Assembly (NCBI GenBank): GCA_902765395.1
Contig: CACWZP010000005.1
Location: forward strand, 107,706 to 171,705
Direction of reading: 5' to 3'
Length of the DNA stretch: 64,000 nt
Source: an uncultured Eubacteriales bacterium
Lineage (GTDB): Bacteria > Bacillota > Clostridia > Christensenellales > Aristaeellaceae
The first letter of the stretch is position 1; the number at the start of each line of letters is the position of its first letter. The notes below the pieces were generated by a model. The model made no database searches. It was not told the origin of the DNA and saw only the letters and a program-made list of their open reading frames with translations. Below, piece by piece: positions 56,307 to 64,000 of the stretch. The position numbers and the translations under genes were made by a program.

Positions 56307-58115
56307 ATGGAAATGACGTTTGAACAGGCCATGCGCCCCGGCATGCTGCAAGCCTTCGCCACGCGGCGCGGCAGCGGCTATATGATGCGCTCGGAGAAGC
56401 GCGGCGGCGGCTCCTATTCCGGCGGCCCCGGCCGCAAGCCCCCCAGGCGCAAAAAGGCGGGCTTCATCTACATCTTCTTCACGCTGCTCATCAGCCTGAT
56501 CCTCTGGCCCGTGGGCATGGTGATGCTCTGGCGGCGCAAGGTGCGGCTGCAGGCCGGCACGAAACTGCTGATCTCGCTGCTGACGCTGTGCCTGAGCGTG
56601 TTCCTGATCGTGTTCGCGCTGATGGTGCCGGTGGACAATCCCGAGTACACCGCCTTCCAGGATCGCGCCAACGACTGGCTGGACAAGGCCGCCGTGGACG
56701 TGGCCGCCGCCGGGGACGCCGCCTATAAGAAGGGCAGCGAGACCGTGCAGATCATGTCCGACTTCGCCCAGGCCGGCAGCGATTACGTGCTGGTGACCGG
56801 CGCGGATGCCCTGGACAAGGGCGTTGAGCTGGCGGGCACGGCCCGGACTTCCATCGAAGGCCTGTTCCACAAGGATCAGCCCGAGCCCACCGAGGCCCCG
56901 ATTGAGACCACCGACGCGCCCGAGGACACCGAGGCCACCGACGCGCCTGAGGACACCGAGCAGCCCACGGTGGTGGACGAGCCCATCGAGACCGAGGCCG
57001 CGCCCGAGGAGACCGAGGCGACAGGCGAGGATCTGGACATCCGCCTGCCCGAGGCGACCCCCGACGAGGCCGACGCGCAGCCGCTGGAGGAAGGTGCGCT
57101 GCAGTCGGACGGCAGCTTCGTGGCCGGGGCCGAACCCATAGAGGAGGCCACGGAAGAGCCCACCGAAGCGCCCGTGGAGGAACCCACCGAGGAACTCGCC
57201 GAGGAGCCTACGGAAGCCCCCGCGGAGGAAGCCACCGAGGCGCCTGTCGAGGAAGCCACCGAGGCGCCTGCCGAGGAGAACGTCGCCTCTCCCTTCGAGC
57301 TGTACACGCCCCAGCCGGAGGCGGACGCCGAACCTGAACAACCCGCCGAGGCGGCCGCGCCTGGCGCGGTGAAGAGCGCGGGCGACGCTACCGTCTACTA
57401 CTATACCGACGGCAGCAAGGGCTTCCATCGCACGCCCACCCGCCACGGCATGGGCAACGCCCCGGCGCACACGCTGGCGGAGGCCTTCGCCGACGGCAAG
57501 CACACCTGCCAGTCCTGCAACATGCCCGACGAGAGCATCCTCACCGAGGAGCACATCGCCTGGGTGGACGAGAGCAACGTCATCCACACCACCGACGAGT
57601 GCGCGTCCTTCGACGGCGAATGGCGGCTGATGCCGCTGGCCGAGGCCGTCGAGGCGGGCGACACCGCCTGCCCGGACTGCGGCGCGACGGATTACGTGGA
57701 GGGCATCTATCCCGCCCCCACCGCCACGCCCGAGCCGGAGACCATCAACCCCGCCACGGCGCTGAAGCCCGTGGGCGATATCATCGTCTACTTCTACGAC
57801 AGCGGCGTGGGCTATCACGTGAAGCCCGACTGCGTGAACATGTCCGGCGCGCCGGCCGGCACCCTGGCCGAGGCCGTGGCCGCCGGGAAGCACGCCTGCG
57901 GCAACTGCAATCCCCCGGACGCCTCGCTGATCGGCCTGCCGATGCTGTGGCTGGACGAGAGCAAGGTCTGCCACACCAGCGACGAGTGCGCCGCCTTCAA
58001 CGGCCAGTACAGCCTGATCGCCCGGGACGACGCCCTGGCCCAGGGCCTGACCGCCTGCCCGGACTGCGGCGCAGCGGACTACCTGGTGCCCGGCACCCTG
58101 CTGGCGGGAGAATGA
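56307..58115 (+). CDS. Membrane-anchored protein with repeated Cys-pair domains
   Basis: This 602-residue protein has a basic N-terminal part, two membrane segments (about 52-75 and 88-110), a long Glu/Pro/Thr region (about 190-340) and four Cys-rich units. Each unit has a His/Cys pair followed by CxxC (GFHRTPTRHGMG with CQSCN; TTDECASF with CPDCG; YHVKPDCVNM with CGNCN; TSDECAAF with CPDCG). The spacing resembles Ada-type zinc-binding modules. No known function. AAAGGTGA precedes the start. Confidence 0.65.
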   Translation: MEMTFEQAMRPGMLQAFATRRGSGYMMRSEKRGGGSYSGGPGRKPPRRKKAGFIYIFFTLLISLILWPVGMVMLWRRKVRLQAGTKLLISLLTLCLSVFLIVFALMVPVDNPEYTAFQDRANDWLDKAAVDVAAAGDAAYKKGSETVQIMSDFAQAGSDYVLVTGADALDKGVELAGTARTSIEGLFHKDQPEPTEAPIETTDAPEDTEATDAPEDTEQPTVVDEPIETEAAPEETEATGEDLDIRLPEATPDEADAQPLEEGALQSDGSFVAGAEPIEEATEEPTEAPVEEPTEELAEEPTEAPAEEATEAPVEEATEAPAEENVASPFELYTPQPEADAEPEQPAEAAAPGAVKSAGDATVYYYTDGSKGFHRTPTRHGMGNAPAHTLAEAFADGKHTCQSCNMPDESILTEEHIAWVDESNVIHTTDECASFDGEWRLMPLAEAVEAGDTACPDCGATDYVEGIYPAPTATPEPETINPATALKPVGDIIVYFYDSGVGYHVKPDCVNMSGAPAGTLAEAVAAGKHACGNCNPPDASLIGLPMLWLDESKVCHTSDECAAFNGQYSLIARDDALAQGLTACPDCGAADYLVPGTLLAGE

Positions 58116-58136
58116 CAGCTGGAGATACAAAGCATG

Positions 58137-58166
58137 ACAGGGACGGCATTGCCGCCCCTGTTTTTT
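58137..58166 (+). terminator. Terminator after the Cys-pair protein gene
   Basis: ACAGGGACGGC (58137-58147) pairs with GCCGCCCCTGT (58151-58161) with one mismatch, followed by T6. Confidence 0.85.
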
Positions 58167-58171
58167 GCACC

Positions 58172-58200
58172 TACACAAATCGTTGGTGTTGTGTTATAAT
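58172..58200 (+). promoter_or_regulatory. Promoter of the acidic membrane protein gene
   Basis: TATAAT at 58195-58200 is preceded by TGT (extended -10). A weak TACACA lies 17 bases upstream (58172-58177). Confidence 0.6.
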
Positions 58201-58233
58201 ATAGAAAACCCGGCATGAAAGGATTGACCGACC

Positions 58234-59103
58234 ATGGCAAAGAAAAGTGCAAAATCCAAGGGCTTTCGCAAGCAGAATGGCAAGAAGCCCTATCTGAGCA
58301 AGCGGGACATCGCCCTGCTGTGCGTGCTGGTGGCGGCGGTGGTCGTCGGCGCGATCTTCCTGTTCCGCTATGACGACGGCGCGCTGAAGGTGCAGGACGG
58401 CAAGGTGGTCGCCGAGGGCGACAACTGGCTGATCGTGAACGGCAGCAACACCCGCGGCGGCAGGCGCTATTACAAGCTGGGCGAGGTGGGCGAGCTGGAG
58501 GGCTACACCCGCGAGGCCCAGCCCAGCCTGACCGACGCTAACGTGACGGAGCACGTGTTCACCGCCCAGGATGAGGCGGCCGCCGTCGACACCGTCACCA
58601 TCTCGGCCAGTCACGCCACCGCCCAGGCCCTGAGCGCCTATGCCGCCGATACCATGCGGGCGCTGCAGGGCGCCGAGGTGACCGACGTGCGCCAGGAGGA
58701 GGTCGGCGGGAAGACTGTCCGCATCTTTGGCTACGCCGTTGCGCCCGTGGAGGCGGACGCGGCCGAGGACGAAGTCGCTGCCGAACCGGCGGAGGAAACT
58801 GACGAGGAAGCCGCCGAGCCGGCGGAGGAAACCGACGAGGAAGCCGCTGAAACGGAGGAAGCCGCCGAACCGGCGGAGGAAGTCGCTGAAACGGAGGAAG
58901 CCGCGACAGAGGAAGCCGCCGAGGCATCGCCCGCGTACAGCCGCGCCATCTGCGCCTATTTCGACGTCGACCACGACAGCAGCGTCATGGTGCGCCTGCA
59001 GGGCGGCGGGGACTCTGCCGACGCCTGTCCCACCGATGAGCAGCTGACCGCCGCGCTGGCGGAGGCCATCGGGGCCGTGAAGCTGGAGGTGAAAGGGAAG
59101 TAA
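58234..59103 (+). CDS. Membrane-anchored acidic protein of unknown function
   Basis: This 289-residue protein has a basic start, one membrane helix (ALLCVLVAAVVVGAIFLF, about 29-46), an outside domain (about 50-170), an Ala/Glu repeat linker (EEAAEPAEETDEEAAE, about 180-235) and a C-terminal piece with DVDHDSSVMVRLQGGG. The layout suggests a lineage-specific envelope protein. No family is recognised. Confidence 0.6.
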   Translation: MAKKSAKSKGFRKQNGKKPYLSKRDIALLCVLVAAVVVGAIFLFRYDDGALKVQDGKVVAEGDNWLIVNGSNTRGGRRYYKLGEVGELEGYTREAQPSLTDANVTEHVFTAQDEAAAVDTVTISASHATAQALSAYAADTMRALQGAEVTDVRQEEVGGKTVRIFGYAVAPVEADAAEDEVAAEPAEETDEEAAEPAEETDEEAAETEEAAEPAEEVAETEEAATEEAAEASPAYSRAICAYFDVDHDSSVMVRLQGGGDSADACPTDEQLTAALAEAIGAVKLEVKGK

Positions 59104-59120
59104 CCCGGGCAAAGATAAGA

Positions 59121-59287
59121 GCGCCGCAGTCGATCAGACTGCGGCGCAGACCGTTGACAATGCCCGCGAACGCAGAAATTCCCTGAAGAATCGCATGCGC
59201 GGAGGGAATTTCTGCTTCCTGTGTCAGGACAGCCTGCCAATTCGGTTGCTTACGCTTGTGTAAGCGCCCTCGTTGGCAGGCTGTCCT
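59121..59287. other. Three long inverted repeats in a row
   Basis: GCGCCGCAGTC/GACTGCGGCGC (59121-59147), GCAGAAATTCCCT/AGGGAATTTCTGC (59172-59215) and AGGACAGCCTGCCAA/TTGGCAGGCTGTCCT (59226-59287) are perfect repeats. The last encloses GCTTAC/GTAAGC. They lie between two convergent genes with no clear T-run. They could be terminators, a small structured RNA or a palindromic repeat element. Confidence 0.7.
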
Positions 59288-59329
59288 TCCTTGTCTTGCA
59301 GGCTTTTCAACGGCCTGCGGCGGTTTTGT

Positions 59330-60103
59330 TTATTTGCAGATGCCCTTGATGAACCTGGCGCACTCCTCGGGCCAGTGCCGGGCGTCGGGGAAGTCCGGCG
59401 CGAGGCCGATGCCGTGGGGCCCCTTCGGGAAGATGTGCAGCTCGAAGGGCACGCCACAGCGGGACAGCGCTCCGGCCAGGATCAGGCTGTTTTCCACCGG
59501 CACCAGGTCGTCGTTGGCAGTGTGCCAGATGTAGGCGGGCGGGGTGTCGGCGGTCACGTTCAGCTCCGCCGAGAAGAAGCGGCGCTGGGCCATGTCGTCG
59601 AAATTCCCCAGCAGCGCGTTCACGCTGCCGATGTTGGGAAACTGGTGGAAGCTGACCACGGGGTAGCAGGGCACGAAGAAGTCCGGCCGGCAGGACAGCC
59701 GCTCCACGGCGTCCTCGGCGTCGGGGTCGCCGGCGTCGTAGTGGGTGGCGGCGGTGCAGGCCAGGTTCGCCCCGGCGGAGAAGCCGAGGATGCCCACGTA
59801 ATCATAGCCCATGGCACGCACCACGCGGATGGCCCGCTGGGCGTCAGTGAGGGGCGCCATGTGGTGACAGGGCTTCACGCGGTAATCCAGCACGTAGCCG
59901 GCGATGCCCTCCAGGTTCATCCGTTCGGCCACGGGGCCGCCCTCGTGGTCGGCCTTGCAGACATAGCCGCCGCCGGGGCACACCACCACGGCGATCTTCG
60001 CCCCCAGCACCTCGTAGGCCGCCAGGCTCGGCTGGGCCTGGTCCGGGGACTGCTCCGAATACGGGGCGACGGCGTTGGGCCAGAGTTTGATGATGGGACG
60101 CAT
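59330..60103 (-). CDS. Alpha/beta-hydrolase esterase (acetyl-xylan-esterase-like)
   Basis: This 257-residue protein has VVVCPGGGYVCKADHEG (oxyanion region), the nucleophile elbow ILGFSAGANLA, Asp in HTANDDLVPVE and His in PKGPHGIGLAP, which complete a Ser-Asp-His triad. No signal peptide, so it is cytoplasmic and likely deacetylates small sugars or oligosaccharides. GGAGGT precedes the start. Confidence 0.85.
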   Translation of the reverse strand: MRPIIKLWPNAVAPYSEQSPDQAQPSLAAYEVLGAKIAVVVCPGGGYVCKADHEGGPVAERMNLEGIAGYVLDYRVKPCHHMAPLTDAQRAIRVVRAMGYDYVGILGFSAGANLACTAATHYDAGDPDAEDAVERLSCRPDFFVPCYPVVSFHQFPNIGSVNALLGNFDDMAQRRFFSAELNVTADTPPAYIWHTANDDLVPVENSLILAGALSRCGVPFELHIFPKGPHGIGLAPDFPDARHWPEECARFIKGICK

Positions 60104-60389
60104 AGTGACCTCCGATTATATCCAGAATAGCACACACTTGCAGGGGTATCGGGGGCGGCAGCACCCCGATATTCAATCGTGCCTGGCGACATGTGCGGCA
60201 GGCACGGAGGGATTCTCACTTAGGGATATATGGTTTCCCGGCGTGAAAATCCCTTCCCTGCGGATTTGCCGACCGGAGTTTTTGACTGTTTATTCCCGTT
60301 CTCTCCAAGCCATGAAACAGGCAAAACTCAAGGCAAACCCGTCAAAGGGGTGGTCGTGGCGGGGGAAGCAGGTTCCCCGCCACAGCTTA

Positions 60390-60653
60390 TCAGCCCTGCA
60401 GCCCCCGGGACTGCCGGTCCATGTCCTCCACCACGATGTCGTAGATCTCGCCCAGCGTGGCGCAGTACTCCAGCACCTTCCAGGGCTCGTTGGTGTGATA
60501 GTGGATCTTGATCAGCTCGTCGTCGCCCACGGCCAGCAGGCAGTCGCCCACAAACGCCGTCTCGAAGTGCTCGCGGATGGCGTCCTCGTCCAGGCCCTCG
60601 CCCTCGATCAGCAGCTGGGTGTCATAGCGGAATTCGGTGTATTCGCCGCTCAT
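60390..60653 (-). CDS. Stand-alone YloV/FakA-like C-terminal domain protein
   Basis: The 87-residue protein (EFRYDTQLLIEGEGLDEDAI, then GDDELIKIHYHTNEPWKVLE) matches a piece of the C-terminal part of YloV/FakA-type fatty acid kinase proteins, without the DAK kinase part. AAGGAGGAAA precedes the ATG, so it is a genuine small gene and not a broken one as far as can be seen. Confidence 0.7.
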   Translation of the reverse strand: MSGEYTEFRYDTQLLIEGEGLDEDAIREHFETAFVGDCLLAVGDDELIKIHYHTNEPWKVLEYCATLGEIYDIVVEDMDRQSRGLQG

Positions 60654-60756
60654 TTGTGTTTCCTCCTTATGGTCAACAGTCAGTCATTGATGATTAGCGA
60701 ACCGGCGCGGAGCGCGGTTGCGCGGGTCGGCGGCGTCCGAAGGGGGACGCCGACAA

Positions 60757-61326
60757 TCATTCAAACTCGATAAAGCCTTCGCCCATGCGGCTCACGGGGG
60801 CCAGCGCCTCCACGCGATAGCCCGCCGCGCGCAGCTTCTTCATTCCGGGCTGGAAGGCCTTGGCGATCACGGTGCCCACGCCCACCACCTGGGCGCCGGC
60901 CTGCTCGATCAGCGCGATGCCGCCGAAGGCCGCCTCGCCGTTGGCCATGAAGTCGTCGATCAGGATCACCTTGTCGCCGGGATGCACGAAATCCGTCTTC
61001 AGCGTCAGCAGGTAGGGCGCGTTCTTGGTAAAGGAGAACACCTCCCGCTGGATGATGCCGTCCTTCAGGATGCTGGACACGGACTTCTTCATGATTACCA
61101 TGGGCAGATCCATGGCCAGCGCGGTCATGGTCGCGGGGGCGATGCCCGAGGATTCGATGGTGACCACGCGGGTGGCGCCGGTGTCCGCGAAGCGGCGGGC
61201 GAACTCCTCGCCGATGGCCTTCATCAGCTTCACGTCCACCTGGTGGTTCAGAAACGAATCCACCAGCAGCACGTGCTCGCTCAACGCGCGCCCCTCTTCA
61301 AGGATCTTTTGTTTCAGCAGTTCCAT
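60757..61326 (-). CDS. xpt: Xanthine phosphoribosyltransferase
   Basis: This 189-residue enzyme (usual length about 190) converts xanthine and PRPP to XMP. It starts MELLKQKILEEGRALSEHVL and has the PRPP-binding motif KVILIDDFMANGEAA. GGAGGG lies 8 bases before ATG 61326; an earlier TTG is too close to it. No purine riboswitch was recognised upstream. Confidence 0.9.
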   Translation of the reverse strand: MELLKQKILEEGRALSEHVLLVDSFLNHQVDVKLMKAIGEEFARRFADTGATRVVTIESSGIAPATMTALAMDLPMVIMKKSVSSILKDGIIQREVFSFTKNAPYLLTLKTDFVHPGDKVILIDDFMANGEAAFGGIALIEQAGAQVVGVGTVIAKAFQPGMKKLRAAGYRVEALAPVSRMGEGFIEFE

Positions 61327-61348
61327 AGACAAAACCCTCCATTTTGAG

Positions 61349-61434
61349 AGTTTAGAGTTTAGAGTAAAGAGTTCAGATTGAATAGCCCAAGACCACCATT
61401 CTCTAAACTCTGACTCTTAACTCTCAACTCTTGC
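61349..61434. repeat. GAGTTTAGA-type repeat arms around a short spacer
   Basis: Copies of GAGAGTTTAGAGTTTAGAG on one side face CTCTAAACTCTGACTCTTAA on the other, making an inverted repeat about 80 bases long between the xpt gene and the CBS protein gene. It reaches slightly into the end of the latter. Similar short AT-rich palindromes recur in Clostridia and may be non-autonomous element remnants. Confidence 0.6.
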
Positions 61435-62743
61435 TTGTCGCGTTATCCTCAGACTGGTCCGCTTCCGTATCTTTGAGCACCTCCACGATGGCCCATTCCA
61501 CGCGGCGGTCGGCGATCTCCTCCACGCTGATGCGCAGGCCGAAGCACTCCACCACGGGGTGCTGGCCGTCGGCGGGGATCTCCGTGAGCCGGCTGAAGAT
61601 CAGCCCGCCCAGCGTGTCATACTCCTCGTCCTCCGGCAGCTCGATCTGAAGCGCCTCCGCCACGGTTTCCAGCTCCGCCGAGCCGGACACGCGCCAGCGG
61701 CCCTCGCCGATGGGGGTGATCTCCGGCTCCTCCTGGGCGTCGAACTCGTCGTAGATGTTGCCCACGATCTCCTCCAGCAGGTCCTCCAGCGTGATCAGTC
61801 CGCTGGTGCCGCCGTACTCGTCCACCACGATGGCCATGTGCTGCTTGCGGCTCTGCATCTCCTGGAACAGCACGTCCGTGCGCACGGATTCGGGCACGAA
61901 GTGGGCCGGGCGGATCAGCTCCTTCAGCGGCGTTTGGCCGCCCTCCACCCGGCTGATCAGCCAGTCGCGGGTGGTGAGGATGCCCAGCACGTTGTCGATG
62001 CTGTCCTCATACACCGGGAAGCGGGACAGGCCGCTCTCGCGGATGGTGGTGAGGATCTCCTCGTCGGTGGATTCGATGTCGATGGCGGTGATGTCCTTGC
62101 GGTGGATCATGCAGTCTCCGGCGTCCATGTTGTTGAACTCGAAGATGTTTTCGATCATCTCCTTCTCGTCCGCCTCGATGGCGCCCTTCTCCTCGCCGAT
62201 GTCCACCATCTGCAGTATGTCCTCCTCGGTCACGGCGTCGCCGGTGTCCGCGGGCTTGATGTTGAAGGGCTTCAGAAGCAGCGCGCCCAGCATGAGCGAC
62301 AGCCGGGTGACGGGGGAGAGGACGATCAGCGTCCATTCGGCGATGGCGCTAACCCTGTTGAACAGGCCCTCCCGCCAGTGGGCGGCCAGGTGCCCGGGCA
62401 TGACGCCTGCCAGCATGAAGGCGATGAGCGCATAGGGGACCAGCACGCAGGCCCCGGCCAGCAGCCGGCTCGGGATGCCCAGCCTGCCGCGCAGCGCCGC
62501 CCAGGCCGCCACCGCCCCGGACAGCAGCAGGAACGTGTGGGTCATGCGGAACTCGCCGAACTCGGCGCGCTCCGAGCGCGCGATCAGCCGCAGCGCCCGG
62601 CGGGCCTTCACGTCGCCCTCCTCGGCCTTGCGGTTGGTCTCGCCCTCGTCCAGAAAGGGAATGGCCGCCTCGGCAATGCGCACGATGGCCGCCAGAATAA
62701 GCGCGATCAGCGCGATGATACTCGGACCAAATGGGTCGTCCAT
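61424..62743 (-). CDS. CNNM/CorC-type CBS-domain membrane protein
   Basis: This 439-residue protein has about four membrane segments in the first 190 residues (DUF21-type), two CBS domains (DIESTDEEILTTIRESGLSR onward) and a C-terminal CorC_HlyC domain (WRVSGSAELETVAEALQIEL). Relatives export or control magnesium and other divalent ions. The ATG at 62743 follows AGGAGG and is preferred over 62803. Confidence 0.85.
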   Translation of the reverse strand: MDDPFGPSIIALIALILAAIVRIAEAAIPFLDEGETNRKAEEGDVKARRALRLIARSERAEFGEFRMTHTFLLLSGAVAAWAALRGRLGIPSRLLAGACVLVPYALIAFMLAGVMPGHLAAHWREGLFNRVSAIAEWTLIVLSPVTRLSLMLGALLLKPFNIKPADTGDAVTEEDILQMVDIGEEKGAIEADEKEMIENIFEFNNMDAGDCMIHRKDITAIDIESTDEEILTTIRESGLSRFPVYEDSIDNVLGILTTRDWLISRVEGGQTPLKELIRPAHFVPESVRTDVLFQEMQSRKQHMAIVVDEYGGTSGLITLEDLLEEIVGNIYDEFDAQEEPEITPIGEGRWRVSGSAELETVAEALQIELPEDEEYDTLGGLIFSRLTEIPADGQHPVVECFGLRISVEEIADRRVEWAIVEVLKDTEADQSEDNATSKS

Positions 62744-62847
62744 GATGGGGAATTCCTCCTTGGTTGGGTCGATGAACGGAATACTTCTTACATTATAACA
62801 CATTATGCGGCTTTTTCATCGACGCAGTGGAAAATTTGTGTAAGGAA

Positions 62848-62884
62848 AGACGGAAACAGACCACCGGCCGGGGCCGATGGTCTG
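62848..62884 (-). terminator. Terminator of the Big2 protein gene
   Basis: CAGACCA (62857-62863) pairs with TGGTCTG (62878-62884) around an inner CGGCC/GGCCG stem. On the minus strand it is followed by a short T/C-rich stretch. Confidence 0.6.
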
Positions 62885-62902
62885 TCGGGAGGGTTCATTG
62901 GA

Positions 62903-64000
62903 TCACAGGACGCCCGCTCGTTCAGAGTAATGAATGCTGACTACTTTGCCGCCCTTGATGTAGAAATTACAGTTTCCGTCCGGCGCCCAGATTTCGATGG
63001 AGTCTTCTCCTTCAGATTCATCGACATAATCGATTCCATAGAAGCCATTATTCCATTTCTTGAAATGGGCGGCGCCGTAAGCGTCGGCGATGGCATAGGC
63101 CGTGGCACGGTCCATGCCCACCTTGACGCCGAAGAGGGTGTATCTGGACGCCTTTTCGATGGAGAGGCTTTCAATCAAGGAAGTGGTGCTTTTCAGCTTG
63201 CTGTCATTCTTTTTTCTTTCCACGCGGCCCCACGCTGAAATAAACTCATTCTGGCAGAACTGCTCCTTCCGGTAAAAATTCTCAAAGTCCTCGCCCCAGT
63301 CTGCTTTGGCGTCTACATAATAGATCTTCGACTGCATCGGCACATTGAACTTCTTGGCAAATCTGGTGATGGGCTTGCCCATCCAGCCGGCCAGCTCGAA
63401 GGCGGACGGGCTCAGCACCTTCACGGTGAACGTGGTCTTGGCCTTCTTGTTGTTGTTGGCCGTGACGGTGATCTTCGCTGTGCCCTTCTTCAGCGCGGTG
63501 ATCTTGCCGCTGGCATTCACCGACGCGATTTTCGGCTTGCTGCTCTTGAAGGTTAGCGTGGATTTCGCCGTGGACGGGGAAAGGGTCGTGCCCAGCTTCA
63601 ACGACTCGCCCGGCAGCAGGGAGGCGGACTTGCCGTTTGTGATGCTCACCTTCGTGGGCTTGTAGGGGTCCACCACCTTCACCGTGATGGTGGCCTTGAC
63701 CTTCTTGTTGGCCGCGGCGGTGACGGTGATCTTCGTCGTGCCCTCCTTCAGGGGCTTCACCAGGCCGCTTTCGTCCACGGAGGCCACCTTCGGCTTGCTG
63801 CTCTTGAAGGTCAGCGCACTTTTGGCCGTGGCGGGCTGCAGCTTCGCCGTCAGCTTCAGCGTCCTGTCGATGTCCAGCGTGGCCTTTTTGCCCTGGTTGA
63901 TGGTCAGCTTCGTGGGCTTGGCGGGGTCGAACACCTTTACCGTCACCTTGGCCGTCTTGCCGCCGGCCTTGGCGGTGATGGTGGCCTTGCCCGGCTTGTG
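62903..64000 (-). CDS. Big2 (Ig-like) repeat surface protein (5' end outside window)
   Basis: The frame is open through base 64000, so the gene runs off the window and the GTG at 63946 is not its start. At least three Big2-type modules are visible (LTFKSSKPKVASVDESGLVK; ITVTAAANKKVKATITVKV and repeats), then a C-terminal domain of about 170 residues (AGWMGKPITRFAKKFNVPMQ to the end) with no known family. It is likely a secreted or wall-associated protein. Confidence 0.8.
   Translation of the reverse strand, partial: HKPGKATITAKAGGKTAKVTVKVFDPAKPTKLTINQGKKATLDIDRTLKLTAKLQPATAKSALTFKSSKPKVASVDESGLVKPLKEGTTKITVTAAANKKVKATITVKVVDPYKPTKVSITNGKSASLLPGESLKLGTTLSPSTAKSTLTFKSSKPKIASVNASGKITALKKGTAKITVTANNNKKAKTTFTVKVLSPSAFELAGWMGKPITRFAKKFNVPMQSKIYYVDAKADWGEDFENFYRKEQFCQNEFISAWGRVERKKNDSKLKSTTSLIESLSIEKASRYTLFGVKVGMDRATAYAIADAYGAAHFKKWNNGFYGIDYVDESEGEDSIEIWAPDGNCNFYIKGGKVVSIHYSERAGVL

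Noticed and set aside
61327-61434. Purine riboswitch upstream of xpt
   Set aside because: The gap holds only the GAGTTTAGA-type inverted repeat. The conserved purine-aptamer core was not seen.

Overview
The window looks like a GC-rich gut-type Firmicute of class Clostridia. Evidence: a BofA-type sporulation protein, class B sortase and SpaA-type adhesin, a YkuD L,D-transpeptidase, a DtxR/MntR repressor, sigma-A-like promoters, and a conjugative element of the Tn1549/CTn kind that is common in such genomes. Genus-level placement is inference only.

Layout. (1) 2-6986: three plus-strand genes: a huge repeat-rich YhgE/Pip-like surface protein cut by the window edge, a DUF2974-type lipase-like protein, and a secreted metallo-beta-lactamase-fold protein with a lamin-tail domain. 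It is unclear whether these are cargo of the element or flanking chromosome. (2) About 7.04-50.57 kb: an integrative and conjugative element (ICE). Its minus-strand arm (13476 down to 7046) holds an HTH regulator, a small membrane protein, a Cys_rich_VLP protein, a ParM-like actin with a small partner, a RepA-type initiator, a DnaC-like loader, a hairpin-rich candidate oriT, MobC and a MobP-type relaxase. Its plus-strand arm (14044-50413) holds a sigma-like HTH protein, small unknown proteins, a degenerate family A DNA polymerase, a 2203-residue adhesin, a HEPN/MNT toxin-antitoxin pair in antisense, the type IV secretion genes (PcfB, VirD4, Maff2, VirB6-like, PrgI, VirB4, sortase, NlpC/P60, DUF4366), a 2800-residue methylase-helicase with a TnpV gene nested in another frame, YodL/LPD proteins, a CHC2 primase-like protein, a PP-loop (PAPS-reductase-like) enzyme, an HTH protein and a tyrosine integrase. 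(3) 50575-50860: a minus-strand Thr-Tyr-Leu tRNA operon; the element abuts the 3' side of tRNA-Leu. (4) 51-64 kb: chromosome with visibly GC-richer third codon positions: DtxR repressor, ATPase/CYTH protein, HAD hydrolase, L,D-transpeptidase, BofA, two acidic membrane-anchored proteins, esterase, a YloV-like fragment protein, xanthine phosphoribosyltransferase, a CBS/CorC protein and a Big2 protein cut by the right edge.

How it fits together. The ICE carries an unusually complete plasmid-like set: initiator, helicase loader, primase-like protein, polymerase-like protein, ParM-type segregation, relaxase and secretion channel. Its class B sortase probably anchors the adhesin, which could bring cells together. 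The most notable observations are: seven 23-bp iterons inside the rep gene, out of register with its codons; a polymerase homologue whose catalytic residues are replaced; the nested TnpV gene with its own promoter; and an array of perfect short-loop hairpins between mobC and dnaC.
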